Shown: positions 12,350-24,509 of the stretch, one piece after another
Layout: each line of letters begins with the position of its first letter
Numbering within the stretch: the first letter of the stretch is position 1
Origin: Haemaphysalis longicornis
Taxonomy: Eukaryota; Arthropoda; Arachnida; Ixodida; Ixodidae
NCBI GenBank assembly: GCA_013339765.2
Contig: CM023454.1
Span: forward strand, 57,927,826-57,991,825
Direction: 5' to 3'
DNA length: 64,000 bases
Program-made: the position numbers and the translations under genes
The notes under the pieces: model-generated
Seen by the model: only the letters and a program-made list of their open reading frames with translations
What the model was told of the DNA's origin: nothing
The model's database searches: none

Positions 12350-13640
12350 AACTTTACCTCCCGAAGTTGCTGCTTTTAGTTTCCCCCGCGTGGGCTGGGG
12401 GACCTGCCACGTGAGAATTCAGCAGTGCTGCGGCGCTTCGGTGACAGATACGAGTAGGGCGACGGTGAACGGTTGAAGCGGGCTGGTCCTTGGTTTGTGT
12501 TGGAGAGGTATTCTTCGATCTCAGCAGGGCGCTGGCCGTATCGGGGCGTGGGGCGTCGACGCAGAACCCTCGCAAACCGAGCGTCTTGTAGGGACAGCGA
12601 CGGTAGATGTGGTCGGCCTCTCCGCAGTGGTAGCACAGTGGCGATTATCGGGCGTTGGCCACACATCGGTCTTCCTTGGCGTCTGGTATTGGTCTACAGG
12701 GCGTCGGGTGGGCGGCATTGGATGGCGGTACGGCTCGGACTCTTGACGACGGGTTGAAGCAGGGCGGGTTTGACGAAGAACTGCGGAGTAGGTCATCGCT
12801 TGGGTCTGACGGGTGGTTCTGAAGGCGTAGAAGTCCCAGCGCCTGTTGAACCTCTTCTCGGATGACGTCAGTCAGGGAAGCCACTTGAGGCTGCGGCGTC
12901 GTTGGAAAAAGCTTCTGAAGCTCCTCCTTGACCACTGCTCGAATGGTCTCGCGCAATTTATCGGAGCTTCCAGTTGCGGCACCGATGGTCTCCGAGAACA
13001 GTGCGTCGATAGGGCGGTCGTACTGCCTCGTTAGAATTTCTAGCTTCTCCATCGCGGCCGCCTCAGACGCGAATTCCACCACTGTCTTCGGAGGGTTACG
13101 AACTAGACAAGCAAAAAGCTCTTGCTTCACTCCTCGTATAGAAACCTGAGCTTCTTTTATTCGGTCATTTCGAGGTCCGCACGGCGAAAAAGTCGCTTCA
13201 TCTCCTCAACGAAAATCACGACCACTTCATTGGGGTGCTGCGTTCGAGTTTCAAGCAAAAGCGCAGCTCGCGGTTTTCTCACCACGGTAGTGAAGGTCTT
13301 AAGGAACTCCCTTTTGAATTGAGTCCAGTCTGTCAAAGAGCTCTCATGGTTCTCGAAGCAAGTTCGAGCAGCATCTTCTAAATAAAAGAAAACATGCCGG
13401 AACGTTTCTTCGTCGTCTCACCTGTTGGAGAGGCGGACGCGGTCCAGCTTCTACAACCTTTCTTCGGGGTCTTCAGCGGGGGCTCCCCGGAACGATGGCG
13501 GTTATCGGGGCTGCTGCAGGATGATTGGCGACGCTGTTTCTTGCACCATGGTGTTGGTTGCAGCGTTGCTTCTCTTGGGCCCTTCTGGCAGAAGACCGAA
13601 CTCGGGTAGCAATCCTTGCAGTCGGTGGCTTTCTCTGGTT
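12350..13640 (-). pseudogene. Gypsy A gag (broken)
   Basis: Collinear with gypsy B gag. The best open stretch is 12645-13130 (FACLVRNPP.. and QKLFPTTPQP-type sequence), followed by a shift near 12830. A Pro/Arg-rich region leads into the remains of the CCHC zinc knuckle, whose frame is broken near 12650. At 12790 it reads TAC where gypsy B has a TAA stop. Upstream gag N-terminal sequence is shifted at about 13170 and 13380. Confidence 0.8.
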
Positions 13641-13689
13641 GGACTGGCTTGGCGGTTCCAGATGTCGTAGAGAGCATAAAGGCGTAGTA

Positions 13690-13703
13690 CCCAGCACCTA
13701 CCA
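13690..13703 (-). promoter_or_regulatory. Gypsy A primer-binding site, 3-nt deletion
   Basis: Lies two bases inside the 5' LTR end at 13706. On the minus strand it reads TGGTAGGTGCTGGG, against TGGTGGAGGTGCTGGG in gypsy B. The TGG start is expected for pairing with a tRNA 3' CCA. Which tRNA is used cannot be settled here. Confidence 0.6.
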
Positions 13704-13705
13704 GA

Positions 13706-14021
13706 TGTCACGAAACCAAGGACGACGCAGTTGTCTTGAAGGAGAAACAAGTTTATTGGAGCGAAATTGTGCTCCCCTAAAAACTCAGAAGAATACAGAA
13801 GCGGAGAAGCAGCGGTCAACAAAGTGACCAGCACAGGCGAGTGTCATCGAATGAATGCCGCGGCGTCTGCTCTGCAGGCTTTTATAGTTCTGCGCAAGTG
13901 TTTCTGGAAGCGTCGATTCACATCCAGACAATTGTAGATCACAGAAGATTATTCTGTGCTAGTGAAATAGGGCGAAAGAGTCTCCTTATCTGAAAGTGAT
14001 AGCCCGTGTGGCATAAAAGTA
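13706..14021 (-). repeat. Gypsy A 5' LTR, first part (interrupted)
   Basis: Begins TGTCACGAAA and matches the other three gypsy LTRs up to the GATTATTCTG block, then an LTR segment ending GTGTGGCATAAAAGTA. At 14021 it is cut by LINE A2 and resumes at 19569. On the minus strand it has an AATAAA signal (plus-strand TTTATT near 13752). Confidence 0.9.
14006..14021. repeat. LINE A2 target-site duplication, left copy
   Basis: GTGTGGCATAAAAGTA, repeated exactly at 19553-19568. The 16-bp length fits target-primed reverse transcription by a non-LTR element. Confidence 0.93.
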
Positions 14022-14188
14022 TGATGATAGTTGGGTTTTATTGGCGCAAGGCCGACTATGGGCAAAGAGCGCCAATGAAGAAGTTACTGAATTATGATGA
14101 GACCGTAGATACTAAAACATGTGACTAAAAGTAAAGTCGATGCAAAACAAAAGACAATGGAGATGGCTGGTGTATAGGGCCAGGGTGA

Positions 14189-17100
14189 TTACTTATGATA
14201 TGACAAGAGCTGCAGAAAGTTTACCTCAGCTAAAAACTTAAAAACACGATGACTAGAAAACATGGGTTCGTCGGCTAAAAAATATGATGGGTGCAAAGGA
14301 ATGTGTCGTCTGTATAATTCAGGGAAGTGTTTGTGTCGTGTTGTGTCTAGTGCCTTGCATGTGATTAGTATGTGGACTACGGATAGGCCCTTTTCCACAC
14401 CTGCTACACGTGGGTCCCGAAGTTCCAGTGAGAAGGTGGGAGTGCGTCGCATGGTTGTGGCCTATCCGCAGCCTAGCCAGGGCGACCTTCAGTGTATCTG
14501 TTGTGTGAGTCAGTTATGTAGCTTCCCAGTTGTGGTTTTATACGTGTAGTTTGTTGTCTGTTTGTTGACTCCAGTGTAATTGCCATGTGTTACGAAGCTG
14601 TCGTCTGATGTGTGTCTTTAGGTCGGTGCAAGGTACTGTTGTAATGTCAACCATAGTAATGAGAGCAGCATCACCAGCCATTTGGTCGGCGGGCCTCATT
14701 ACCAGGGATTCCACATAGCCCTGGTGACCCAGCATATAGTTATTTCAAGATTTGAGGCATATGCAGACATTAGTACCTGAAGAGAGCATTTATCACATAG
14801 TTTTTAGATGACCTTCCTAATGACAGTGCCTGTACAACGCTTTGGGAGTCTGTGTACACAATAGACTTGGAATTTTATGTTTAATGATGTGGTTTGAAAC
14901 GAGTAAAATGGCCATTATGCTTCTGCCGTGTAAATACTGTTATGAAAATTCATTGTTTTGCTTACTCTAAAATTTGGTCCGTGCGCTTGCACAAGATACT
15001 GTAGAACCAGTTTTCGACGCGTCGCTATAGAATTCTGCGCACCTGTAGTTGTCCTGCAGGAACAGGAAGTGCTGCAGAATTTCATTCCTGGGTACCCTAT
15101 TTTTTTCTACAGAGTGAATGACAGGTCGCATGATACAGGACGAAGATGCCATGGTGCGATGAGATTATGAATGGGTGTCTTGTGCGTGTCTGAAAGGGGG
15201 ACATTGAGTGCAGAAGCCTCCTCCCTAACTCTGAGAGAGAACGGTAAGGGAATAGATGGCCTGTTTAAAAAGCAGTTGTAAATTTGATGTATCGTTAATG
15301 ATGGATTAAAAGGAGGTTGGTCAGAGACACGATCTTGGATGCATACAACAGGTTAACATACTCCCGCTGATGCCCTAGGCACCATTTGTCGCACTCGACA
15401 TAAAGACTTTCTACAGGGCCAGTGAGGAATGCGCCACATGAGAGGCGAAGGGCCAAGATGCAGCACGGGGTCAAGCATTTTGAGTGCGGTCATTGTAGCC
15501 GACCCTACACGGCACTGCCGTAGTCGAGCCGAGAACCCCACCAAACGCTGTGTACAGGCGCAGCAGGAGTTGTTTGTCTGCCCCATAAGATTGATGTGAG
15601 AGGACCTTGAGAATATTCATTGTTTTTAAGCATTTGCATTTGAGCTGTCTGATATGTGGGATGAATTGTAAGTTTTTTCGTCAAATAAAATACCTAAAAC
15701 GTGTGCTCCTTGTTCACAGGAATTGGCACATTCGCAGAGTGATGTCTGGGTCCGGGTAAGCGGCACACCGTCCTGGAGAATTGAACACAAGAGCTCCTTC
15801 GTCGGGATTAAGATTAAAGACATCTTGTCAGCCCAGCGGCAAGTTTCTTGACGCCGAGATGGACAGGTTACACGATTTAAAGGATATCTGCACGTCATCT
15901 ACTTACATGGAATAAGAGATTGTAGGGCGGCAGTGCCTTCCAAGAGAGTTCATTTTTACTATGAAGAGAGTGCAGCTCAACACTCACCTTGCGGCACGCC
16001 ATTTTCTTGCATGTGAACATTTGGCAGTGCACGGCCAACTCTTGACGCGAAAGGTTCTCTCCGAATATAACTACAAAGGATGTTCAACATGTTGCCCGCA
16101 ACGCCGATGACTTTAGGTCACTGAGGATACCGTACCGCCAAGCAGTGTCATAGGCTTTCTCTATGTCGAAAAACACCGTCAGACAAAATTGTTTATGCAC
16201 AAAGGCATCCTTTATATATGTTTCAAGAGCTACCAGTTGATCGTTCGCTGATGCCCTGCCCTGAAGCCTTCCTGGCAGCTGTCGAGAAGACCGTTGTACT
16301 CAAAGTACACGAGGCCTGCGATTTATCATCTTCTCGAGAAGCTTGCACAGGCAGCTGGTCAGGGCAATGGGGTCGATAGCTAGAAGGAGAGGAAGGGTCC
16401 TTCCCTTCTTTCAAGCATGCTACAACTATGGCCTCCCTCCAAGAATTTGGAATGTGCCCCGAAAGAAATATCTTGTTGTAAGGGTGAAGGAGTGTTACAA
16501 GAGTGTCTGCGTTGTAAGTGCTGTATCATTGTATATGTAATGTTGTCTGGGCCTGGAGCTGAGGGTTTACACGTGCTTAGAGCAGCCCTCAGCTCATGTA
16601 GTGAAAACAGGGAGTAGTAAGAAGTCGGTGATTGTTGCTGTCGCGTAGGGATTTCTTTTCACAACAGGCTTTATGTTTCAGGAAAGTGTTTGTGTAGTGT
16701 GCTGAACTGGACACGTGTTGGAAGTGTTGTGCGAGTGTGTCAGCCTGGTCTTCGAGTGTGTCCCCTGTAGTGCTGACCAGAGGCAGGCTGTGTTTTTGTT
16801 GTCCCTTGAGTTTACGTATTCGTGTCCATACTTTCCTTGTGTCTGTGTAGGAGTTTATTGATGTTATGAATATACGCCAACTCTCTCGTTTTTCTTCACG
16901 GCGCACACGTTTTCCTAACGCCTTGGCCCGTTTGAACAAGAGGAGGGTTCCCGACGTGGGGTACCGACGAAGGATACCCCACGCCTTGTTCTGGGCCTCT
17001 CGCGCCCGCCTACAGTCCTCATTCCACCACGGCCTCCGCTGGTTGCACGGGACACCAGAGACGTGGGGAATGGACATTTCGGCGGCGTCGAGGATGTCCG

Positions 17101-17861
17101 CCGTGAGGAGTTGGGTAGATTCTTCAACGTGTAGGTGTCCTATGGATGTATGGTGTAGTTTGGATGTCTCTGCAAATGTATTCCAGTTAGCTCGTGCTTC
17201 ATTGAACCTATTATGGGAAGATGGACTGCATGGGCCTTTACCTATGTATGTTAGTGAGGTGGGGAAGTGGTCACTGCCATATGGGTCAGTGCCCACACCC
17301 CACTCGAGAAGTCGAAAGAGAACTGCAGAGCCAATAGCCAAGTCAAGATATTTGTATGTGTTGTGTCCTATGTTATGGTATGTAGGCTGTTTATTGTTGG
17401 AAAGGCATGCTCCAGAGGATGTAAGAAGAGCCCCATAGAGAATTGTGAGCATTAACATCGCCTGTTAAGATGTATGGATCGGGCAGCTGGTCAACCAACG
17501 CCTCGAAGTCAGAGCTTGAAAGTGAGACATCAGGAGGAATGTATATGGAGCATACCGTTATCAGCCTATTAAATAATATTGTTCCAATGGCTACAGCCTC
17601 GAGGACAGTGTTCAGAGTGACAGGGTGGCAGGCTAAGGATATCCGGGCAATTATGGCCACACCGCCAGAAGAGTGTGTGCAGCCATCCCTGTCCTTTCTG
17701 AAGACCGTGTAACTATTCAAGAAATTTGTGTTCTTGGAATTCAAATGTGTTTCCTGAACACACATTACACTTGGCTGATTAGCATGCAGTATTTCGTATA
17801 CATCGTCAAGATTTTTAAGAAGGCCTCTACAGTTTTATTGAATTATGTTTTCTCTTCCCAT
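14189..17861 (-). pseudogene. LINE A2 ORF2: endonuclease, RT, RNase H (broken)
   Basis: Starts at an ATG near 17861, in frame with the endonuclease, but the conserved Trp of QWNCRG is a TAA stop here. The endonuclease frame 17391-17765 carries CVQETHLNS and LTGDVNAH. After a shift, 16589-17458 carries GSDHFPTSL, the linker (PWWNEDCRRAREAQNKAW) and the RT start. RT is heavily shifted from about 16600 down to 15350. RNase H (FYSDASKT near 15050) and the C-terminal segment ending SYHK at 14189 remain recognisable; the RNase H WVP..GNE block near 14700 is truncated. Confidence 0.85.
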
Positions 17862-17896
17862 TATTTAGTGTGAGAGCTACTGGAGTGTGTGTTTGT

Positions 17897-19423
17897 TTAT
17901 GTGTCGTCTTTCGGGGCTGTGACTCTCGCCTTTTTTGGCTTGTCGGGAGGCTTTGGCGTCGGGACGCGTTCCTTGCGCTGCGTTGCAGGCAGGAACGGCC
18001 CGACATCCATCTCGTCGTCGGATGTCCGAGGGGTGCCCGACGGACCGGGCCCCCCGGACTTTTCCCCCCCTCGGGAGCACTTCGTTTGGGCCGCCACCGC
18101 TGAGGGCGTCCGGGGCGCCAGAGGTGGCACGGGCGGTGTGGTGGCGGTGGGAACCGGTGCGGGGCCCGTGGTGTCCATCACCTCGGTACCCTCCAACGCA
18201 CTGGAGGACCGGGAGACAGAGGCGGGAGCGGCACCGATCCCGACGGAAGAGGTTGGCACCACAACCGCTGCTGCCTCAGCAAGCGGCGTGGTGGCGGGTT
18301 GGGCTGCCTGAGGCAACCCAGGGGGGGGGGGAGGGGAGAGAGGAGGGACTAGGTCAGACTCGCTGAACTGGATCCCTGTGGAAACCAGACGCCGCTCCGC
18401 CCCCCGGCGAGCTGCGTCGGCGTACCTCCCCAGGGGGAAAGAGGCGAACCTCTTTCGTGCCTCTGGGAAGGTGATGTTGTCAGTTACCTTGATGTTGATT
18501 ATTTTTTTTCGGTTTGAAATTTTTCGCACTTGCGGGAGTAGGCTGCATGCGCCTCCGCCCCCCCCCCCCGCAGTTTACACAAGAGAGGGTGTCAGATGGA
18601 CAGTTGTCGCTCGGATGGTCATGCGACGCGCATTTTGCACACGTCGTTCGGCCACGGCAAGAGTTTGTACCGTGCCCGAACCGCTGGAACTTAAAACAGC
18701 GCCGCGGGTTCCGGATGTAGGGACGGATGGAGAAACGGATAAGACCTGCATTTATGTATTGTGGAAGAACTGAGCGGTCGAAAGTCAAGATAATGTGTTT
18801 GGTGGGAATCTCCTTGTCGTCTCTGCGGATAGTAATGCGTCTCACGGCAGTGACGCCCTGATCATTCAAGCCGGCAAGGAGATCCGCATCCGTTTCGTTG
18901 AAGAGATCCGTCTCGGATATCACACCTTGCGAGCTGTTGAGGCTCCAATGGGGTGTGACCCTGATTCTAGATCAGCCAGTCTAGTCTGAGCTAGAAGCTT
19001 CGTGGACTGCTGCTTGTCATTTACCTCGATTAGGAGTTCACCAGACCTTTGTTTTTTGCACCTATATGATTTTCCTATTATGGCTTCAAGATATTTTGCG
19101 ATCAAGAAGACTGACTGAGATGCAAGAGGGTGGGTTGGATTGAGGGACTCCATGACAAGAAATCGAGAGTAATGATCTGGTTCAGGAAATGTCAAAGATG
19201 GCAATGAAGGAAAAGATACTTCGGTGCGGCCCCTTGTCAGAGACCGATCACGTTTGGGGGGGGGGGTTTGAAAATGCCATATAGCATAGTATAAAAGCAG
19301 GGAGACGGGGGGTACTTTCTTCTTTGACCTTACCCTGGTAGCCAAAGAGGTCCCGGAGCTCCCTGCCTGGTGAACAGACAGGGAGCCCATCCGCCGGAGC
19401 TTGACTTGGGCTCCGACGGCCAC
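17897..19423 (-). pseudogene. LINE A2 ORF1: gag-like CCHC protein (broken)
   Basis: ATG at 19423. The N-terminal part is in 18920-19423, the CCHC part in 18480-18923 and the C-terminal part in 17897-18529, in shifted frames. The first knuckle reads CFKFQRFGH, so its second Cys is lost. The second and third cysteine clusters (CAKC..HPSDNC, CVNC) are intact and read through where A1 has a stop. The C-terminal part is Pro/Ala/Thr-rich and ends 35 bp before the ORF2 start. Confidence 0.85.
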
Positions 19424-19552
19424 CGTTCGTGGTTTCTAACCCTCCACCTATAAACACATCGCCACGATTGGATCCAGCTTATGTTTGGGGGCTCGGGGTC
19501 CGCGGTATCGCCAGTACCGTCACTAAGATTGCTCAAGGTGCCCTGTGCGCGG

Positions 19553-19568
19553 GTGTGGCATAAAAGTA
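19553..19568. repeat. LINE A2 target-site duplication, right copy
   Basis: Identical to 14006-14021 (GTGTGGCATAAAAGTA). It marks the exact 5' end of LINE A2 and the point where the gypsy A LTR resumes. Confidence 0.93.
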
Positions 19569-19673
19569 AAGAATGTAAGACGCGCTTCGTTTGGAACGCA
19601 GATAACACAGCCGGGCATGGCCCGGCAGTAAAAACAAACGATAAATAAACAAAGCGATACATTGTTCACGGCA
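19569..19673 (-). repeat. Gypsy A 5' LTR, second part
   Basis: Continues the LTR after LINE A2. It aligns with the outer part of the gypsy B right LTR (AGATAACA.., AAATAAAC.., ending GTTCACGGCA against GTTCGCGGCA). It is followed at once by ATAT, the gypsy target duplication. Confidence 0.88.
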
Positions 19674-19836
19674 ATATAGAGCAGGTAGAGCAGGTAGCAA
19701 TATAGAGCAGAGAGGAGAAGCGCATGCACTCTTATAGCACAGCTGGACGTTGAGAAGGGGAGAGGAGAAGCAGCGCGCGTGCTCTCGCACTCGCATAGCT
19801 GGTGGAGAGAGGGGGAGAGGTGCGGACAAGGGACGT

Positions 19837-20129
19837 GAAGATGACGACGGTGTTTGAACGCGAAGCTATCTCGTGATAGATTCTTCGGTTGCCCAATTGC
19901 TAGGGGCACCCTGCCAAAATCATCATTACAAGCATTGCGGACGGGGCGAGAGCAACGTACACGCCCTCCTCTTCGGGGCATTGTCTTCTCCTTCTTCGTT
20001 TTCAGCGGTTTCTCTTTGGGAAGATGATGACGGGGGTTCAACGGGAAGCTACCTTGTGATGGATTCTTTGGTTGGCCAGTCCGTAGGGGCATTCTGCCAC
20101 ATCATCATCAGAGGCGCTGCGGACGGGGC
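19837..20129. repeat. Imperfect two-unit direct repeat, 183-bp period
   Basis: Unit 1 (19837-19947) and unit 2 (20020-20129) both start GAAGATGAYGACGG and end GCGGACGGGGC, with shared blocks GATTCTTYGGTTG and ATCATCAT. A minus-strand frame across them repeats the motif GQPKN.S...F..(R/K).RHH. It could be a tandem duplication in a decayed LTR or coding region; no family was recognised. Confidence 0.75.
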
Positions 20130-20307
20130 ACAGACGCGGGACATCACCCCGAGCAAGAGTCGCTAACATCCTCCTCTAAAGATATCAGTTCGTCGTTTCC
20201 GTTGACGTTCAGCTTTGCTTGCCTTCGTTGTATCAGTAGCTTCTTGGCGTAGTTTGAATGAGTCAAGGACGCAAGGCGTGTTCGTAGCACTTCCTCCTGT
20301 CTCGATT

Positions 20308-20392
20308 TTATAGCGCAGTGGGAAGAGCACCAATTATCTCCCATTGCGGCCAGAGAGTCGTGGGATCGAAACCGAGCGCCGCTATTTCTTTT
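20308..20392 (+). repeat. tRNA-like SINE head, degenerate
   Basis: TAGCGCAGTGGGAAGAGCACC resembles a pol III A box and GTGGGATCGAAACC a B box at suitable spacing, followed by a T-rich stretch. A functional tRNA is unlikely because no clean acceptor or anticodon stem was seen. The body after it does not match the SINEs at 29 kb or 33 kb. Confidence 0.45.
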
Positions 20393-23072
20393 TTTTATAG
20401 TGTAGTGGGAGAGGTGCCGAAAACGGACGGACGCCGCGCATAGCCTCGACCAAGAGGTGCTTTGCATCTAAAAAGCATCTCCTCGATCAGTTACATCTCG
20501 GGGTCCACGGTGGGCCGCTTACTGTTACTTTAAATATTCAAGGTCTCCCTTGTGGAGGCCCTCATTAATTAACAAGTACACATCAGAATAAATCGGCAAT
20601 TTTTAAAGCAACACGTTTTGCTGAAAGATGGTCGCCTAAAGTCCTAAATACAGACCCACATCTGGCTTTACTGCGTAGTTGATGTAGTGAGTGTTACGGT
20701 ACCGGAACACTTATAATCGAAGAATCAACGCGTACCACAAACAAACGAATTGAATGAAGAGAACGCCAGAACAAGACACTCACTATGTGATGTCATGGCA
20801 TAGGTCGGCGTCTGACCCAAGACGTGGACGAAATTGTTCTTTACATCTCTGTTTCATACAAAAAACATAGCACTTTTCTTAGAAAAGATATGGTTAAAAC
20901 ACAAGGCTTTCTTCCTTTCGTCCTGAGTAATTGTAACTTCAAAATTGAAACTGTTTTCGACCATGACGAAATGGCACACTCAGGTATACGTCCGTTAAAA
21001 AACTCAACAATTCCAGGTTGATTTTGAGAACTGGGAGCGTTTTAAGCCATTTGGTATGCTTTACGTACCTTAATCAACGCTATCGGAAACCCATTGTCCA
21101 TCCCTGGTATTGCGTGACTGTGCTTTACTGGATGAACGACTGCATCAGTGAGGGATAGGGAGCTTGGCATTAGAATGGTTCTCATTAACTAAACATATGA
21201 CTCCAGTCGTGCTTGTCTACGAGAGACTGGTGACGGGATGATTGATGGTAAAATGGCGTAAAATGAAGACGATGACCGGAACATGTGCGTCAGGGGAACC
21301 TACGACGTGTAGAAGAAGTCTTCAGTTTTTTTTTTTTTTTTCAAGATAAGGAGCTCGTGGGACCAGTAGGCCATAACCCATCAACTCCAGAGGCTAGAGC
21401 ATAAGACGTCAAAACGCCTCGCGTATGTCCGACTCCAGGGTGTGGGCTTGAAACACAAGCAAACAAGGGGGGCTGAGCGAAAAGATGCAGCCGGTAACGG
21501 TCCGTTTTAGTTTGAACCCGTACCGTTTGAACCGAATAAAAATACCTTCACATTTGAGTAATTGAGTATTTGATTTTTTTTTCTTGGAATAAACCAAGGG
21601 GAGGCTGAGACTAAAAGCGAACGTGGCCTGACAAAGGACTGAGCCACTTGATTTACAATGTACATAATAACACGTATGGTCACAAATTTAAGCATGATAG
21701 CACAATCCTATTAGAGGAATAGCAGGACGTATATTTCTCTGCCAGTTCTCGAAACAGCCTTTCCAGACGGGAAATCTCTGTTTCAATCCTTCCCCAGGAC
21801 GCCTTTCCCGCTTTAGACAGCTTCAAAACACCCTTTTCTATTGAACCAATATTGTTTCAACCCGTTGAAATCTTTCAAATATGCTTCAACGTTTTGAGAG
21901 TATTCCCTAAACTGAGCATCCAAGAAAGGGGGCATAAAATACGGTAAAAACGCCTCTGCAGAAATAAACCTGAAATGTAGTATACGTCCGATATCTCTAT
22001 CTGATAGAAGTTTTTGAAACAGTTAGGCCGATACTGCACTCTTAAGCGGTTGACAGAAAGTTTGCAGATGTGAAATTTTACTAGCATAGATACCCAGAAC
22101 ATTCAACAAGCATATGAGATTTCTTTTCCTGCTCTTGCTGCGGGCAAACGGTTGTCATACGTGTGGCTGAATATTATTACACCCACTAGTGCTTAGGTGG
22201 TCTAGTGCGTAGGTTTGTATTAGTATTCGAGAGGTCTCTAGCAGATCTAAGAAATCTAAAGAAGATAATTTAGAAAAGCACAGAAATGTGCAGCAAATCA
22301 GGGTATTCGCTAATAATGCCTTCTCTATATGTCTAACCGCAGCATTTTCATTTATCTGGAGATGAGACAGGCTGGTTTAAAGGGCATGCTGGAGTGAACA
22401 GAAAGAAGTATATCTATTGATAGACAACATGGAGTTTAATAATATTTTAGTGTTTCTGGACGTAGCTGAGAAACGCTCAGCGGACATAAAAGGAATAGAT
22501 GAATATGCAGAAGACCCAAAATGTTAACTCACGACTTCCATCAAAATTATCTTCCAATTCTTTCAGAAGATCACATCTAAAGATACCTGGTTCACTCTTT
22601 GCTCACGTGATTTTTTCTAGTTAAATTTTCCACCAGAGAAATGAAAGGCTGAGTCATAATGATGATGTGGCTTATTGGTTGCATAATACGGTTACGGTTA
22701 TTTGTCATCGCTTAACCTTTGAAAAGCTCTTCTCGGTAGTATTCCACCAAAGTGTGACGTGTTGAAGTAAAGTTGGTAAAGCAAGTTCCCATAAAAATAG
22801 GAGCCTTCACTGCTCGCGTTTTGCAAGGATAGAGTGTTGGGAATAAATAAAATTTATAAAATGCCTAGGTTAACTCTAGAGTTTCCATTTTGCGTTGCTT
22901 GTCCCCACTCAAGTTTGGACATTGAAAATTCGACTACAAGAAGATAGATATAATGAGTAACTTGTATTTGTGCATCAAATTTTATGTGTTGTTACGACGG
23001 ACACGTGCTTATGAGATATTGTATGATTAGCTTTGTAAACTCTGACAGATAAGCATTTATTTTAAATACGAT

Positions 23073-23710
23073 TGTCATGAATGTTGGGCCGGACCGCGTG
23101 CAGAGCAATGAGCCGGACTACTGTTCATGAGCCAAGTCACGCCTTATATTCACAAGGTAATCCAAACGAGCAGGTACGAAAGGGGAAGGTCAATATTTAC
23201 AAGACTGGTGACGAACTTATCCACTACAGTCCGTTGGTGCTGGCACGATGAATGGAGCGGAGACGAACCTGTGACTTCGGCGAGTTCACGCGAGGTGGCA
23301 GACCATCCGCAGAGGTGACGAGACGTGTGAGCCCAGGTGCTTCAACCCGGTGAAGAACGTGGCGGTGCCGATGATTAGCGGCGGGAGGAGTTAGCTTGGG
23401 CTCGAAACGAGGCCTCGCTGTCCGCGCTCTGCATCGCCGGCACACCGCTCACTCTTGTGCCGGCCCCGGTTTCTCATGGCGGCGTCCAGGGCTGTCGTCG
23501 GGCCTACACCGCGACGAACAGAAACTTCGAAGGAAGCGTCGGCGACGGACCTCGGGCCTAGACCGGGAGGGTACCGTCCTGCTGTCGTCTTGCCCGACCG
23601 CTTCCGAGCTTCTTCCTCCTCTTTCTTCCCTGCTGGCTCGTTGCCTTCGGCCAGCGCTACACCCCTAGTTCGGTGGATTGGCCACCACACTGCACTGGCC
23701 CTTCACTACA
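23073..23710 (-). repeat. LTR element C, 3' LTR (left)
   Basis: About 638 bp, TG..CA ends. Similar to the right LTR at both ends: TGTYATGAATG with GGGCCG..GACC at one, and GGCCA..CAC..TGGCC.TTCA.TACA at the other. The middle portion is strongly diverged. Confidence 0.72.
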
Positions 23711-24509
23711 CTACCCCCCTCTTCAGAAAGTTCTTAGAAAGAACTATTCTCTAGACGGTGGGGATGGAGAACGCCAGTCAGTGTCGAAGAGTCGAAGTGA
23801 GAGCCTAACCACTAATCCAATTAGCAAAGTTACACAGCACAGTCGAGTCCGTAGAAAAGAAAACAGTTTACACACCAAAGTTCAAGCACGTTACCATAAA
23901 CAGTTCACATAGGCGCGAAATATTTCAAGCAGTTCTTCAAGTAACCAGAAACCGACAAGTCTACGGCGTAGTCTTCTTCACTGCACTACAAGAACAAAAG
24001 AAAGCGTCCGAAGCTGTATACAGCCGGAACACGTTGTCCAGAGTCACACTTCCATGTACATGCGTGCGTGTTTGCCGGAAGAGCTTACGGTTGCCTAGAA
24101 ACTCGGCGCCTCTTCCGCTTCGGGGAGCATGAACCTCTGCTGTGAAAGACATTCTGGTTGCCTTTCCTGCGCCTCTTACTAGGGTGTCTGCGTCCTGACA
24201 ATCCGGTGGGAAAAAAGCAGGATTGAAATGCTGTGAACAAGTCACGTTTCGTTCGGTTTTGTGGCTTTCGCCTCCGTTGGCGCTTGCTTTTAAGGGGTTT
24301 GCGCGAACGGTTGGGTGGAGTTCCTTTATGTTGCGTACCCCTTCTCGGGGTGATCCGGAAAGCAGTGGTTGGTCCTGCGTAAAACGTGTCCAACGTCCCA
24401 CTCCCAAGGAGTAATGAGCCTGTTTAAAATATTTTAGTTGGCCGCGTTACGTGGTGTTTGCTTCTTCGGCGGAACTTCCGGAAACATCGAGTCTCGACAC
24501 GGTTGGAAA

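Larger units (their letters stand above)
14022..19552 (-). mobile_element. Non-LTR retrotransposon (I-like), copy A2, inside gypsy A 5' LTR
   Basis: Full-length relative of copy A1, 5.5 kb on the minus strand, with a perfect 16-bp duplication on both sides. Its 5' end (plus-strand ..CTCAAGGTGCCCTGTGCGC at 19532-19552) matches that of A1 near 9200. Its 3' end starts with TGATGATAG. Insertion splits the gypsy A LTR into 13706-14021 and 19569-19673. Confidence 0.93.
2853..19677 (-). mobile_element. Ty3/gypsy LTR retrotransposon A, interrupted by two LINE copies
   Basis: A gypsy element on the minus strand, bounded by a 4-bp ATAT duplication (2853-2856 and 19674-19677). The left LTR starts TGTCACGAAG at 2857 and the right LTR ends ..GGCA at 19673. 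Internal order on the minus strand is gag, protease, RT, RNase H, integrase, as in the gypsy B copy at 52616-58875. Two non-LTR elements are inserted, at 3576-9203 inside the integrase and at 14022-19552 inside the right LTR. With these removed about 5.6 kb of gypsy sequence remains. The left LTR has lost its inner part and the PPT. Every coding domain is frameshifted or truncated, so the copy is dead. Confidence 0.93.
19678..23067. other. Unassigned region with a duplicated segment and a tRNA-like patch
   Basis: No supportable gene. Contents seen: a two-copy repeat at 19837-20129, a tRNA-like patch near 20310, an imperfect inverted repeat near 20450-20485 (GAGGTGCTTT / AAAAGCATCTCCTC) and a poly-T run near 21326. 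From 20500 to 23067 the DNA is AT-rich with short frames only. Confidence 0.5.

Noticed and set aside
23391..23754. Overlapping frames in the left LTR of element C
   Set aside because: Lie within an LTR, GC-rich, no domain.
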